From Burkholderiales bacterium (GTDB taxonomy: Bacteria > Pseudomonadota > Gammaproteobacteria > Burkholderiales > Usitatibacteraceae), in contig JAHCAK010000001.1 of NCBI GenBank assembly GCA_019634955.1, positions 62,001 to 126,000 on the forward strand: a stretch of DNA of 64,000 bases. Direction: 5' to 3'. Both the position numbers and the translations under genes were made by a program. Below are positions 53,478 to 62,612 of this stretch, in pieces. The notes beneath the pieces are model-generated. The model did no database searches. It was not told the DNA's origin and saw nothing but the letters and a program-made list of their open reading frames with translations. Position 1 is the first letter of the stretch, and the number at the start of each line of letters is the position of its first letter.

Positions 53478-54611
53478 ATGGGCCCCCGCGTGGCCCTCGT
53501 GCGCAGCCGCTTCGACGCCTTCGGCGGCGCGGAGCGCTTCGTGCAGTCGGCCATCGCGGCGCTGAAGGCGCAGGGCGCCTCCCTCACGCTGGTCACGCGC
53601 CGCTGGCCCGACAACGACGGCACCGCCATCATCGTCGACCCCTTCCACGTGGGCAGCCTCTGGCGCGACCGCAGCTTCGCGCGGGCCGCCTGCGCGGCGC
53701 TGGCGAAACGCCGCTTCGACCTCGTGCAGTCCCACGAGCGCATCGCCTGCTGCGACGTCTACCGCGCCGGCGACGGCGTGCACGCCGAGTGGCTCGCCCA
53801 GCGCGCACGCGTGCAGTCCCCGCTCGCCCGGCTCGCCACCTCGCTTTCGCCGCACCATCGCTACCTGCTCGAAGCCGAGCGCCGGCTCTTCACCGCCGCG
53901 CGCCTCAAGGCCGTCATCTGCAATTCGGAGATGGTACGGGCCGAGATCGCGCGCCGCTTCTCCACGCCCGCGGAGAAGCTCGTCCTCATCCGCAACGCCG
54001 TCGACGGCGCGCGCTTCCACCCGGGCCTGCGCGCCGAGATGGGGGAAGCCGTGCGCCAGCAGGTGGCCATCCCGCGCGATTCCCCCGTTTTCGCCTACGT
54101 GGGGTCCGGCTTCGAGCGGAAGGGCGTCGGCCCCTTCCTGCGCGCGCTCGCCCGGCGGCGCGAGCCCGCGTGGGGAATCATCGTCGGCAAGGACAAGAGA
54201 GCCGCGCGCTACGGCGCGCTCTCGGTGAAGCTCGGCATCGCCGCGCGCGTGCGCTTCGTGGGCGGCATCTCCGACGTGCGACCCTTCCTCGCCGCCGCCG
54301 ACGCCTTCGTGCTGCCCACGCTCTACGACCCGTTTCCCAACGCGGCGCTCGAGGCGATGGCCACGGGGCTGCCGGTCGTGACGAGCACGAAGTGCGGCGC
54401 CGCCGAGGTCGTGCGCGAGGGCGAGAGCGGCTTCGTGCGCGATGCCCTCGACATCGACGGGCTCGCCGACTGCCTCGACCGGCTGGACCCCGCCACGGCC
54501 GGGCGCATGGGCGAGGCGGCGCGCGAGGCGGTCGCCCCCCTCACCCCCGAGGCGATGGGCCGCGAGTACCTCGCCCTCTACGAGAGGCTGCTGTCCGGCA
54601 AACTGGGATAA
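53478..54611 (+). CDS. GT4-family glycosyltransferase (WaaG-like)
   Basis: A 377-residue glycosyltransferase family 4 enzyme. The N-terminus RVALVRSRFDAFGGAERFVQ holds the donor-side loop, and the C-terminal domain has VGSGFERKGV and LPTLYDPFPNAALEAMATGLPVV with the E-x7-E-like motif. It resembles WaaG-type core glucosyltransferases. The ATG at 53478 is chosen because homologues start just before VALVR; a GTG at 53448 that overlaps the previous stop (GTGA) would add ten residues. Confidence 0.83.
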   Translation: MGPRVALVRSRFDAFGGAERFVQSAIAALKAQGASLTLVTRRWPDNDGTAIIVDPFHVGSLWRDRSFARAACAALAKRRFDLVQSHERIACCDVYRAGDGVHAEWLAQRARVQSPLARLATSLSPHHRYLLEAERRLFTAARLKAVICNSEMVRAEIARRFSTPAEKLVLIRNAVDGARFHPGLRAEMGEAVRQQVAIPRDSPVFAYVGSGFERKGVGPFLRALARRREPAWGIIVGKDKRAARYGALSVKLGIAARVRFVGGISDVRPFLAAADAFVLPTLYDPFPNAALEAMATGLPVVTSTKCGAAEVVREGESGFVRDALDIDGLADCLDRLDPATAGRMGEAAREAVAPLTPEAMGREYLALYERLLSGKLG

Positions 54612-54612
54612 T
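54607..54612 (+). promoter_or_regulatory. Putative -10 for msbA (possible leaderless start)
   Basis: GATAAT, overlapping the stop of the preceding gene, ends 6 nt before the ATG at 54619. There is no Shine-Dalgarno sequence. Confidence 0.35.
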
Positions 54613-54618
54613 GCCGCG

Positions 54619-56367
54619 ATGACCGACCCGCATCCCGACGGCCGCGCGCTCTACCGCCGCCTCCTCACGCACGTCTGGCCGTACCGCGCCGCGCTCTTCG
54701 GGGCGATCGTGGCCATGGTCGTGGGCGGGCTCTCGGACGCGGCGCTCGTGAAGCTCACCGGGCCGCTCGTGAACGAGCTCTTCGTGAACCGGAACCGCGA
54801 GCTGGCCATCCTCATCCCGCTGGGCGTGGTGGCCGTCTTCCTCGTGAGCGGGCTGGCGAGCTTCAGCTCCGGCTATCTCGTGCAGTGGGTCAACAACAAG
54901 GTGATCCTGGACCTGCGCGCGGCGATGTTCGCGAACGTCCTGCGGCTGCCGCCGGCCTTCTTCGACGAGGTGCCCACGGCGCGGCTCGTCTCGCGCTTCA
55001 CCCACGACGTGACGCAGATCGCCTCGGCCTCGACGAGCGTGCTCGCGACGCTGGTGCGGGACACCGTGACGATCGCGGCGCTGCTGGCGATCCTGCTGTG
55101 GTCGAACTGGCGCCTCACCCTCATCACCTTCGTCGTGATCCCGCCGCTCGCGCTCGCGGTGCGCTACTTCAGCCGGCGGCTTCGCGACATGAGCCGCGCG
55201 AGCCAGAAGGCCGTGGGCGGCGTGGCCGAGGTGCTCGACGAGTCGATCACCAACCAGCGCGTGGTGCGCGTCTTCGGCGGCCAGGCCTACGAGAGCGGGC
55301 GCTTCGCCAAGGCAGCGCAGCTCATCCGCCGCTACAACATGAAACAGGCGGCGGCCGCCGCCGCGACCGTGCCCGTGACCCAGCTGCTGGTGGCCTGCGC
55401 GGTCGCCGCCATCATCTACTTCGCCGCGGAGCTCGCCTTCGCCGGCCAGACGGATGTCGGCCGCTTCGTCGAGTTCATCGCCGCCACCGGCATGCTGCTG
55501 CAGCCGCTCAAGCGCCTCACCGGCGTGAACGAGCACCTGCAGCGCGGGCTGGCCGCCTGCGAGAGCGTCTTCGGCCTCATCGACGAGAAGCCGGAGGAGG
55601 ACCGCGGCACCGTGACGCTGGGCCGCGCGCGCGGCGCCGTGCGCTTCGAGGGCGTCTCGCTCACCTACCGCACGGGCGCGGGCCCCGCGCTCGACGGCGT
55701 GACGCTCGACATCGCCCCGGGCGAGACGGTCGCGCTCGTGGGCGCCTCCGGCAGCGGCAAGTCGAGCCTCATCCACCTGCTGCCGCGCTTCTACCACCCC
55801 ACGGCAGGGCGCGTGACGCTCGACGGCCACCCGCTCGAGGACCTCACGCTGGAGAGCCTGCGGCGGCAGGTCTCGCTCGTGTCGCAGAACGTCGTTCTCT
55901 TCAACGACACGGTGGCCGCCAACATCGCCTACGGGCAGGGCGAGCGGGCCTCCGAGGCCGACATCCTGCGCGCCGCCGAGGCGGCCCACGCGATGGAGTT
56001 CATCCGCGGGCTGCCGCAGGGGCTCGCCACCGAGATCGGCGAGAACGGCGCCAAGCTCTCCGGCGGGCAGCGCCAGCGCATCGCCATCGCGCGCGCGATC
56101 CTCAAGGACGCGCCCATCCTGCTGCTCGACGAGGCCACCTCGGCGCTCGACACCGAGAGCGAGCGCGCGGTGCAGGCCGCGCTGGAGACGCTGATGAAGG
56201 GCCGCACCACCATCGTCATCGCGCACCGGCTCTCGACCGTCGAGGGCGCCGACCGCATCGTCGTGCTGGCCCGCGGCCGCATCGTCGAGGAGGGCACGCA
56301 CGCGGCGCTCCTTGCCGCCGGCGGCGCCTACGCGGGGTTGCACCGCCTCCAGTTCGCCGGAGCCTAG
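54619..56367 (+). CDS. msbA: Lipid A export ABC transporter MsbA
   Basis: A 582-residue half-transporter that flips lipid A-core across the inner membrane. Six transmembrane helices fill residues about 15-310. The ATPase domain has Walker A GASGSGKSS, signature LSGGQRQR and Walker B ILLLDEATSALD. The coupling of msbA with LPS core glycosyltransferases supports the lipid A role over drug export. Confidence 0.93.
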   Translation: MTDPHPDGRALYRRLLTHVWPYRAALFGAIVAMVVGGLSDAALVKLTGPLVNELFVNRNRELAILIPLGVVAVFLVSGLASFSSGYLVQWVNNKVILDLRAAMFANVLRLPPAFFDEVPTARLVSRFTHDVTQIASASTSVLATLVRDTVTIAALLAILLWSNWRLTLITFVVIPPLALAVRYFSRRLRDMSRASQKAVGGVAEVLDESITNQRVVRVFGGQAYESGRFAKAAQLIRRYNMKQAAAAAATVPVTQLLVACAVAAIIYFAAELAFAGQTDVGRFVEFIAATGMLLQPLKRLTGVNEHLQRGLAACESVFGLIDEKPEEDRGTVTLGRARGAVRFEGVSLTYRTGAGPALDGVTLDIAPGETVALVGASGSGKSSLIHLLPRFYHPTAGRVTLDGHPLEDLTLESLRRQVSLVSQNVVLFNDTVAANIAYGQGERASEADILRAAEAAHAMEFIRGLPQGLATEIGENGAKLSGGQRQRIAIARAILKDAPILLLDEATSALDTESERAVQAALETLMKGRTTIVIAHRLSTVEGADRIVVLARGRIVEEGTHAALLAAGGAYAGLHRLQFAGA

Positions 56368-56370
56368 GCC

Positions 56371-57483
56371 GTGGCGGGCGAGAGCCTTCGCATCCTGCAC
56401 ACGGAGTCCTCGCTGGGCTGGGGCGGGCAGGAGATCCGCGTGCTCACCGAGGCGCGCGGGGTGGCCCGGCGCGGGCACGACGTCGCGATCGCCGCGCCGG
56501 AGGAGTCGCGCATCCTTCAGGCCGCCGCCGGCTACGGGGTGGAGGCCATCGCGCTGCCCATCGGGCGCAAGTCCCTCCAGGGCCTGCTCGCGATGACCGG
56601 CCTGCTGCGCAACCGTCGCTTCGACGTGGTGAACACCCACAGTTCCACGGACAGCTGGCTCGCGTCGCTGGCGGCCTGCTTCCAGCGCCACGCGCCGCCG
56701 ATCGTGCGCACGCGCCACATCTCCGCGCCCGTGCCGCGCAACTTCGCCACGCGCTGGCTCTACCGAAGCGCCACGCGCCGCATCGTCACCACGGGCGAGC
56801 GGCTGCGCCTGCAGGTGATCGAGGAGACGGGCGTCGACCCCGGCCACGTCGTCTCGATACCGACGGGCATCGACCTCGACCGCTTCCGCCCGGGCCCGGC
56901 GGCGCAGGCGCGCGCGGACCTGGGGCTCGCCGTCGACGGCAGGGTGATCGGCATCGTCGCGACGCTGCGCAGCTGGAAGGGCCACCGCTACCTGTTCGAG
57001 GCGTTCGCGGGGCTCGCCGACCGCCATGCGCGGCTCGTGGTCGTGGGCGACGGGCCGCAGCGCGAGGCGCTCGAGGCGCTCGCGAAGGAGCTCGCGATCG
57101 AGCCGCGCGTGACCTTCGCCGGCAACCGCGAGGACGTCGCGCCCTGGCTTCGCGCCCTCGACCTCTTCTGCCTGCCGTCCTACGCCAACGAAGGCGTGCC
57201 GCAGGCGTTGATGCAGGCGATGGCGTGCGGGCTGCCGGTGATCTCCACCCCCGTGGGCAGCATCGCCGAGATCGTCGAGGACGGCGTCTCGGGCGTGCTG
57301 GTTCCGCCGGAGGACGCCGGCGCGCTGCGCGCCGCCATCGAGCCGCTGCTCGCGGACGGCTCCCGCCGCGCCCGCCTCGCCGCGGCTGCCCGCGAGTCGG
57401 CGCTGCGGCGCTTCGGCGAGGACCGCATGGTCGAGCGCATGCTGGAAGTCTTCACGATGGTGGCGAGGGCGGCGCGTGGGTGA
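56371..57483 (+). CDS. GT4-family glycosyltransferase
   Basis: A 370-residue glycosyltransferase with two Rossmann domains. The donor-site motifs are VATLRSWKGHRYLFEAF, VVGDGPQREALEAL and LPSYANEGVPQALMQAMACGLPVI. It is a retaining GT4 enzyme probably acting on LPS core or another surface glycan; sugar and acceptor are unknown. The start is GTG at 56371, 3 nt after msbA. Its end overlaps the next gene by 8 nt. Confidence 0.85.
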   Translation: MAGESLRILHTESSLGWGGQEIRVLTEARGVARRGHDVAIAAPEESRILQAAAGYGVEAIALPIGRKSLQGLLAMTGLLRNRRFDVVNTHSSTDSWLASLAACFQRHAPPIVRTRHISAPVPRNFATRWLYRSATRRIVTTGERLRLQVIEETGVDPGHVVSIPTGIDLDRFRPGPAAQARADLGLAVDGRVIGIVATLRSWKGHRYLFEAFAGLADRHARLVVVGDGPQREALEALAKELAIEPRVTFAGNREDVAPWLRALDLFCLPSYANEGVPQALMQAMACGLPVISTPVGSIAEIVEDGVSGVLVPPEDAGALRAAIEPLLADGSRRARLAAAARESALRRFGEDRMVERMLEVFTMVARAARG

Positions 57484-58588
57484 GCGCTTCGCGACGCGCG
57501 CGACCGTGGTCACGCGCGCGCTGGCGCGCCGCCTCGCCTCCCCCGGGCTCGCGAAGCCGCCCGCCGATCCGCGGCGCATCCTCGTCGCGCACCACCTGCT
57601 GCTGGGCGACACCGTGATGCTCTCGCCGCTGCTCGCGAAGCTGCGCGCCGCCCACCCGCGCGCGGACATCGCGATGACCGTCTCGCCGGCGATGGTGCCG
57701 CTCTACGCCACGCGTCCCTGGGGCGTGCGCGCGCTGGCCTTCACGCCCCGCGACGCGGCGACGGCCCGCGCGCTGCTCGCCGAGGCGCCCTTCGACTTCG
57801 CGGTCGTGCCGGGAGACAACCGGTACAGCTGGCTCGCGGCCGCCCTCGGGGCGCGCCACGTCGTCGCCCACGGCGACGACCCGCACGCGCTGAGGAATCC
57901 GTTCGTGGACGACGAGCGCGCTATCGGCGACGTTCCCGCCTCTTGGGGCGAGCTCGTCGCCGCGCTCGTCGATGGCGATGCGCCCGCCCCCTACCGGCGC
58001 GGCGACTGGACGGTGCGCCCCGCCGTGCCCGTGGACCGGCCCGGGGGCGCCTATGCCGTGCTGCACGTCGGCGCGAGCACGGCGCTCAAGCGCTGGCCCG
58101 CGGCGCGGTGGGCGGCCGTCGCGGCGGGCCTCGCGTCGCGCGGCCTCGCCGTCGTGTGGAGCGCCGGGCGCGGCGAGGAGCCGCTCGTGGCCGGGTGCGA
58201 TCCCGAGGGGCGGCACGCCTCGACCGCGGGCAGGCTCGGCCTCGACCAGTTGTGGCAGCTGGTGGAAGGCGCGCGCCTCGTCGTCGCGCCGGACACGGGC
58301 GTGGCCCACCTCGCGCGCGCCGCCTTCGCGCCCACGCTCGCGCTGTTCGGGCCGGGGTCCGCGCGCCTTTGCGCTTCCGGGGACTTCTGGCGCGACACGC
58401 CGTGGCAGGCGCTCGGCGAGCCCGACTTTCCCTGCCGCGACCAGCAGGTCCTCTTCGGCCGCCACGTCGCGTGGGTGAGGCGCTGCGCCCGCGGCCCGCG
58501 CGAGTGCGCCGAGCCGCGCTGCATGCACGCCATCGGCGCCGACTCCGTGCTCGCGGCCGCCGACACGCTCCTCGAAAAGGGGACCTGA
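57476..58588 (+). CDS. GT9 heptosyltransferase-family protein
   Basis: A 370-residue glycosyltransferase family 9 member, more divergent than the gene at 52375. Recognisable parts are RRILVAHHLLLGDTVMLSPLLAKLRAAHP, AVLHVGASTALKRWP and VVAPDTGVAHLARAAFAPTLALFGPGS. A C-terminal cysteine cluster (RRCARGPRECAEPRCMHA) is present. The start is GTG at 57476. It ends 7 nt from the stop of the convergent gene cluster. Confidence 0.83.
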   Translation: MGERFATRATVVTRALARRLASPGLAKPPADPRRILVAHHLLLGDTVMLSPLLAKLRAAHPRADIAMTVSPAMVPLYATRPWGVRALAFTPRDAATARALLAEAPFDFAVVPGDNRYSWLAAALGARHVVAHGDDPHALRNPFVDDERAIGDVPASWGELVAALVDGDAPAPYRRGDWTVRPAVPVDRPGGAYAVLHVGASTALKRWPAARWAAVAAGLASRGLAVVWSAGRGEEPLVAGCDPEGRHASTAGRLGLDQLWQLVEGARLVVAPDTGVAHLARAAFAPTLALFGPGSARLCASGDFWRDTPWQALGEPDFPCRDQQVLFGRHVAWVRRCARGPRECAEPRCMHAIGADSVLAAADTLLEKGT

Positions 58589-58595
58589 CGCCGCC

Positions 58596-59975
58596 TCAGC
58601 GCAGGCGCAGCGGCTCCGGCGGGCCGTGGAAGCGGCGCTCGGCGAGCGCCAGCATCCAGAAGGCGAGCAGCGGCACCATGTGGAAGACGGCGCGGTTCAC
58701 CGTCGAGAAATCGCTCACCCACTCGCCCGCGATCGAGAAGTAGAACACCACCGCGAGGAAATAGGCGCCGAAGGCGACCATCGTCGTCATCGCCGCGATC
58801 GGGCCGTCCAGCAGCCGCCTCCAGGCGGCCAGCGCCATCGCCGGCGCGAGCCAGAAGAACAGGTTCCAGTTGCCCATCTGGAAGAGGTTCTGCGCGAGCG
58901 CCTTGGTGACCTCGGCCGTGTCCACGTCCGCGGTGAGGGCGTAATTGAACACGCGCAGCCCCGTTTCCCGCAGGAAGAAGAGCACGCCCACGCCGGCCGC
59001 GGCCGCCACGCCCAGCCCGATGGCGGCGGCCCGCGGCCGCAGGATCACGAGCCACGCGGGCAGGAAGGAGGCGAGCCAGAAGATGCCCGGCTTCTTCACG
59101 AGCGGCAGCGCGAGCGCGAGTGCCAGCGCAAGCCACCCCTGCCGCGCGTCGCCGTCGCGGGCCCAGAGGAAGAAGGCCATCGCCGCGAGCCCGTAGAGCG
59201 CGGCCATGTGCAGCTCCGCGTAGCCCGCGAGCGCCACGTGGATGTTCACGAAGGGCACCGTCATCAGCAGCCAGGTGCCGACCGCCGCGAGGAACGCCGA
59301 CACGCCCCAGGCGCGCGCCTGCCCGTGGAACGCGAAGCCCATCGCCACGCCGCAGGCGAACCACGGCACGTTCATGAGCGCGTCGTCCCATCGCCCCAGC
59401 GCGAGCGCGCTCCACACCTGCAGCAGCGGCACCGTCGCGGGGTACGAGGGCGCCGGGTCGGTGAACACCTTCGCGGGGTCGGCGGCGATCCACTCGGCGG
59501 CCGGGACGAAGGGGGCCATGTAGCCCAGCTCGAACCACACGCGCGCCTTCGTGGCCCACTGCATCCAGGCGTCCCAGGCGAAGAGCGGCCGCCACAGGAT
59601 CTCGAGCAGCAGCCCGGCGTAGCGCACCGCGACCAGCGCGAGGAGGATCGCGGCGACGATCGCCTTCCAGCGCGCGAGCCCCGCCCAGTCGCCGCGCAGG
59701 TCCGGCATCGCGAGCGCCGCGCGGCGGTTCGCGCACCGCCACACCGGCACGAGCCCGAAGACGGCGAGCGCTGCGGCGAGCGCCCAGAAGCTCCACTTGA
59801 GCCCCGCGAGGCTCGTGGCGCGCATGAGCAGCGTGAGCGCGAGGATCCCGATGAAGTGCCCGTAGCCGATGGCGGTGGCCCACGGCAGCGGCGCGCCCTT
59901 CGGCAGGAAGCGAAGCCACGCCGTGCCCGCCGCCCAGGGCAGCGCCACGCTCAGGAGGAGGAGGATCGCGTCCAC
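58596..59975 (-). CDS. GT39/ArnT-like multi-pass membrane glycosyltransferase
   Basis: A 459-residue membrane protein with about eleven hydrophobic segments. The first periplasmic loop has PLFAWDAWMQWATKARVWFELG, an aspartate-containing motif of polyprenol-phosphate-sugar-dependent transferases (GT-C fold). It could transfer a sugar to a lipid or glycan in the periplasm, but donor and acceptor are unknown. The start is GTG at 59975, 3 nt after the preceding gene. Confidence 0.65.
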   Translation of the reverse strand: MDAILLLLSVALPWAAGTAWLRFLPKGAPLPWATAIGYGHFIGILALTLLMRATSLAGLKWSFWALAAALAVFGLVPVWRCANRRAALAMPDLRGDWAGLARWKAIVAAILLALVAVRYAGLLLEILWRPLFAWDAWMQWATKARVWFELGYMAPFVPAAEWIAADPAKVFTDPAPSYPATVPLLQVWSALALGRWDDALMNVPWFACGVAMGFAFHGQARAWGVSAFLAAVGTWLLMTVPFVNIHVALAGYAELHMAALYGLAAMAFFLWARDGDARQGWLALALALALPLVKKPGIFWLASFLPAWLVILRPRAAAIGLGVAAAAGVGVLFFLRETGLRVFNYALTADVDTAEVTKALAQNLFQMGNWNLFFWLAPAMALAAWRRLLDGPIAAMTTMVAFGAYFLAVVFYFSIAGEWVSDFSTVNRAVFHMVPLLAFWMLALAERRFHGPPEPLRLR

Positions 59976-59978
59976 GGC

Positions 59979-61172
59979 TCAGCCCGGCCCGGTCACGCGG
60001 AAGACGGCGCTGCCGGCCGAGAAGTGGATCATCTCCGCCTTCACCGCCTGGGTGCCTTCCCACCGCAGCGTCCTGTCGGCCGGGCTGTACTCGACCCCGC
60101 GCTTGCGGTAGACCACGAGCACGTCACCCGCCTTGAAGGTCGCCGCCGGCAGGAGCGACTGCCGCTTGGGCTGCACGGTCACGTTGCGCGGATAGAGGTG
60201 GTAGGCGCCGCGGACGCGGTCGAACTCCTCGTCGGCGAACACGAACACGTGCGCGGGCGCCGCCCCGATCTTCTCCTTCGCCTCGCGCATGAAGGCGAAG
60301 AGCCGGCCGTCCTCCGCGGCGAGGCGCTTCTCCTCCCAGCTCTTGCCCGCGTACTGCCAGCGCGTGATGTCGAGCTGCTTCAGGAGATTGAGCTGCCAGC
60401 GCGCGTCGATGACCGCCCAGCCGAGCAGCGCGATCGCGAGCGCCGCCTGCGGCTCGAAGCGCGTGTGGCCGAGCACGATCACGAGGAGGTAGAGGCCGAT
60501 CGCGGCGAGGAAGGAGATGCCCAGGAACAACGGCAGCGGGTGGCGAAGCGACGGGTTGCCGCCGGCCATGAAGTGGATCGAGCCGCCGTCCCAGGGCTCG
60601 AACTCGGCCCAGTCGCCGAGCATGCGCGTGGCGGTGGCCCACCACGAGGTGGGCACGAACTCGATGCCGTCGACCAGCAGCGGCGCCGCGAGCTCCCCGC
60701 GCATCGCGAGGCCCACGCCGACGATGCGGCCGTTCCAGCCGTCGATCTCGCCCAGGGTGAGCGGCAGCACGCGCCCGCCCGACGACGCGAGCGGCAGGCG
60801 CGGCACCTTCGCCTCGCCGCGGTCGGTGCGCCAGATGAACGAGATCCCCTCGCGCGGGAAGGCGCCCGCGAGCCGGACGCGGGCGTAGCGGAAATCCGAC
60901 GCCGCGAGGGGCTGCTCCAGCGTCGCCGAGACGACGAGCGTGCCGTCCTGCCCGGGGCGCTCGAGCCAGATCGCCTCGCCATCCACGCGCACGGTGCCCT
61001 GGACCACGGCGAGCTTCGCGCCGGGAATGGTGCGCGGCTCCACGCGCGACTGCCACGGGCCCGTGTGGAAGGCCATGAGGAAGCCGATGAAGGTGAGGAC
61101 GAGCGCCGCGACCCAGCAGGAGATCGCCCAGAAGAGCCAGTGGCGTTGCGGGACGGCGGGCAGGGTGCTCAA
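59979..61172 (-). CDS. Membrane protein of unknown function in the polysaccharide cluster
   Basis: A 397-residue protein I cannot assign. One transmembrane helix near the N-terminus (about 12-34) is followed by a beta-rich periplasmic stretch (about 45-195; includes AIWLERPGQDGTLVVSATL and WNGRIVGVGLAMRGE). Two or three helices then occur (about 215-265), and a soluble C-terminal domain ends the protein. The start is apparently TTG at 61172; no ATG or GTG fits. It lies between the WcaJ-type transferase and the GT39-like gene, so a role in surface polysaccharide assembly is likely by context only. Confidence 0.6.
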   Translation of the reverse strand: MSTLPAVPQRHWLFWAISCWVAALVLTFIGFLMAFHTGPWQSRVEPRTIPGAKLAVVQGTVRVDGEAIWLERPGQDGTLVVSATLEQPLAASDFRYARVRLAGAFPREGISFIWRTDRGEAKVPRLPLASSGGRVLPLTLGEIDGWNGRIVGVGLAMRGELAAPLLVDGIEFVPTSWWATATRMLGDWAEFEPWDGGSIHFMAGGNPSLRHPLPLFLGISFLAAIGLYLLVIVLGHTRFEPQAALAIALLGWAVIDARWQLNLLKQLDITRWQYAGKSWEEKRLAAEDGRLFAFMREAKEKIGAAPAHVFVFADEEFDRVRGAYHLYPRNVTVQPKRQSLLPAATFKAGDVLVVYRKRGVEYSPADRTLRWEGTQAVKAEMIHFSAGSAVFRVTGPG

Positions 61173-61214
61173 GGAGGGGAATGCCGACGGCGGGATGCGC
61201 GGAAGTATATCGCC

Positions 61215-62612
61215 TCAGTAGGCGTGCCGGCTCCGCAGCACCTGCCAGGCGGTCATGAGGATGATGCGCAGGTCGAACCACACCGACCAGTTGTCGATGT
61301 AGAAGAGGTCGAACTCGATGCGCCGCGCGAGGTCGGTGTTGCCGCGCAGGTCGTTCACCTGCGCCCAGCCGGTGATGCCCGCCTTCACGAGGTGCTTCTG
61401 CATGTAGCCGGGGATCTGGTCGCGGAAGCGCTCGATGAACTCCGGCCGCTCGGGGCGCGGGCCCACGATCGACATCTCGCCCTTGAGCACGTTGAGGAAC
61501 TGCGGCAGCTCGTCCAGGCTCCAGCGCCGCATGAACCGCCCGAACGGCGTGGCCCGGTCCTCGCCCGGCCGCGCCCAGACGGGCCCCGTGCCCGCCTCGG
61601 CGTCCACCGGCATCGAGCGGAACTTGAGCATCTCGAACTGCGCGCCGTTCCAGGTCACGCGGCGCTGGCGGTAGAGCACCGGCCCCGGCGAGGAGAGCTT
61701 CACGCCGATCGCGAGCGCGGCGAGCAGCGGGCTGATCGCCAGCACGATGAGCGCGGCGAGCACGTAGTCCTCCACCGCCTTCACGAGGACGTTCGTGCCC
61801 GACATCGGCGACTCGGTGAGGTTGATGACGGGAAGCCCCGCGACCTCGGTGACCGAGTGGTTGAGGAGCTGGAAGCCGAAGATGTCCGGCACGTAGCGGA
61901 CCTCCGCCGTGGTCGAGCGCAGCGCGGCCAGCACCTGCTTCGCCCGCAGCTCCGCGCGCAGCGGCAGCGCCATCCACACCTGGTCGATGCCCTCGCGCTC
62001 GACGAAGGCCGCCAGCTCGTCGAGCGTGCCGCCCACGGGCACGCCCTCCACGGCGCCCGCCGCGAGCTCCGGCCGGTCGTCGAAGAACGCCACCACGTGC
62101 AGGCCCGTCCACGGCGCGGCCCGCAGGCGGCGGGCGATCTCGACGCCCAGCGCGCCCGCGCCCGCCACCACGATGTGCCGCAGGTTGTAGCCGCGCCTTC
62201 GCACCGACCGCAGCGCGAGGCGCAGCAGCATCCGGAACGCCGCGAGCGCCGCGAAGCTCGCCACCGCCCAGGTCATGAGCCAGAGCCGCGAGAAGACGTA
62301 GGTCGTCTTGGTGAGGATGAGCAGCACCGCGATGATCGCCACGGTGGCGAGCCAGGCCTTGAAGAGGCCCTGCACCTCGATCCAGAGGCTGGTGCCGCGG
62401 TAGGGCTGGTAGATGCGGAAGAACGGGAACACCGCGAACACGACGGCGAAGGCCACGGCGAGGCCCAGCCCGTAGCCGCGATTGAACTCCTCCAGCGTGA
62501 AGAGCACGGGGAAGAGAAGCCACCCCGTGGCAACCACGACCACCGGATCGGCCAGCCGGAACACGGCCTCGAGGAGCCCCGCGTTCTCCTTGAGGTGCGT
62601 GCCGCGGTTCAT
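61215..62612 (-). CDS. Undecaprenyl-phosphate sugar phosphotransferase (WcaJ type)
   Basis: A 465-residue initiating transferase. The N-terminal half has four transmembrane helices and a CoA-binding-like domain (HIVVAGAGALGVEIARRL). The C-terminal catalytic domain follows the last helix with MLKFRSMPVDAEAGTGPVWA, RWSLDELPQFLNVLKGEMSIVGPRPERPEF and GITGWAQVNDLRGNT. It transfers a sugar 1-phosphate, often glucose, to undecaprenyl phosphate to begin exopolysaccharide synthesis. The ATG overlaps the preceding gene's stop (ATGA). Confidence 0.9.
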   Translation of the reverse strand: MNRGTHLKENAGLLEAVFRLADPVVVVATGWLLFPVLFTLEEFNRGYGLGLAVAFAVVFAVFPFFRIYQPYRGTSLWIEVQGLFKAWLATVAIIAVLLILTKTTYVFSRLWLMTWAVASFAALAAFRMLLRLALRSVRRRGYNLRHIVVAGAGALGVEIARRLRAAPWTGLHVVAFFDDRPELAAGAVEGVPVGGTLDELAAFVEREGIDQVWMALPLRAELRAKQVLAALRSTTAEVRYVPDIFGFQLLNHSVTEVAGLPVINLTESPMSGTNVLVKAVEDYVLAALIVLAISPLLAALAIGVKLSSPGPVLYRQRRVTWNGAQFEMLKFRSMPVDAEAGTGPVWARPGEDRATPFGRFMRRWSLDELPQFLNVLKGEMSIVGPRPERPEFIERFRDQIPGYMQKHLVKAGITGWAQVNDLRGNTDLARRIEFDLFYIDNWSVWFDLRIILMTAWQVLRSRHAY

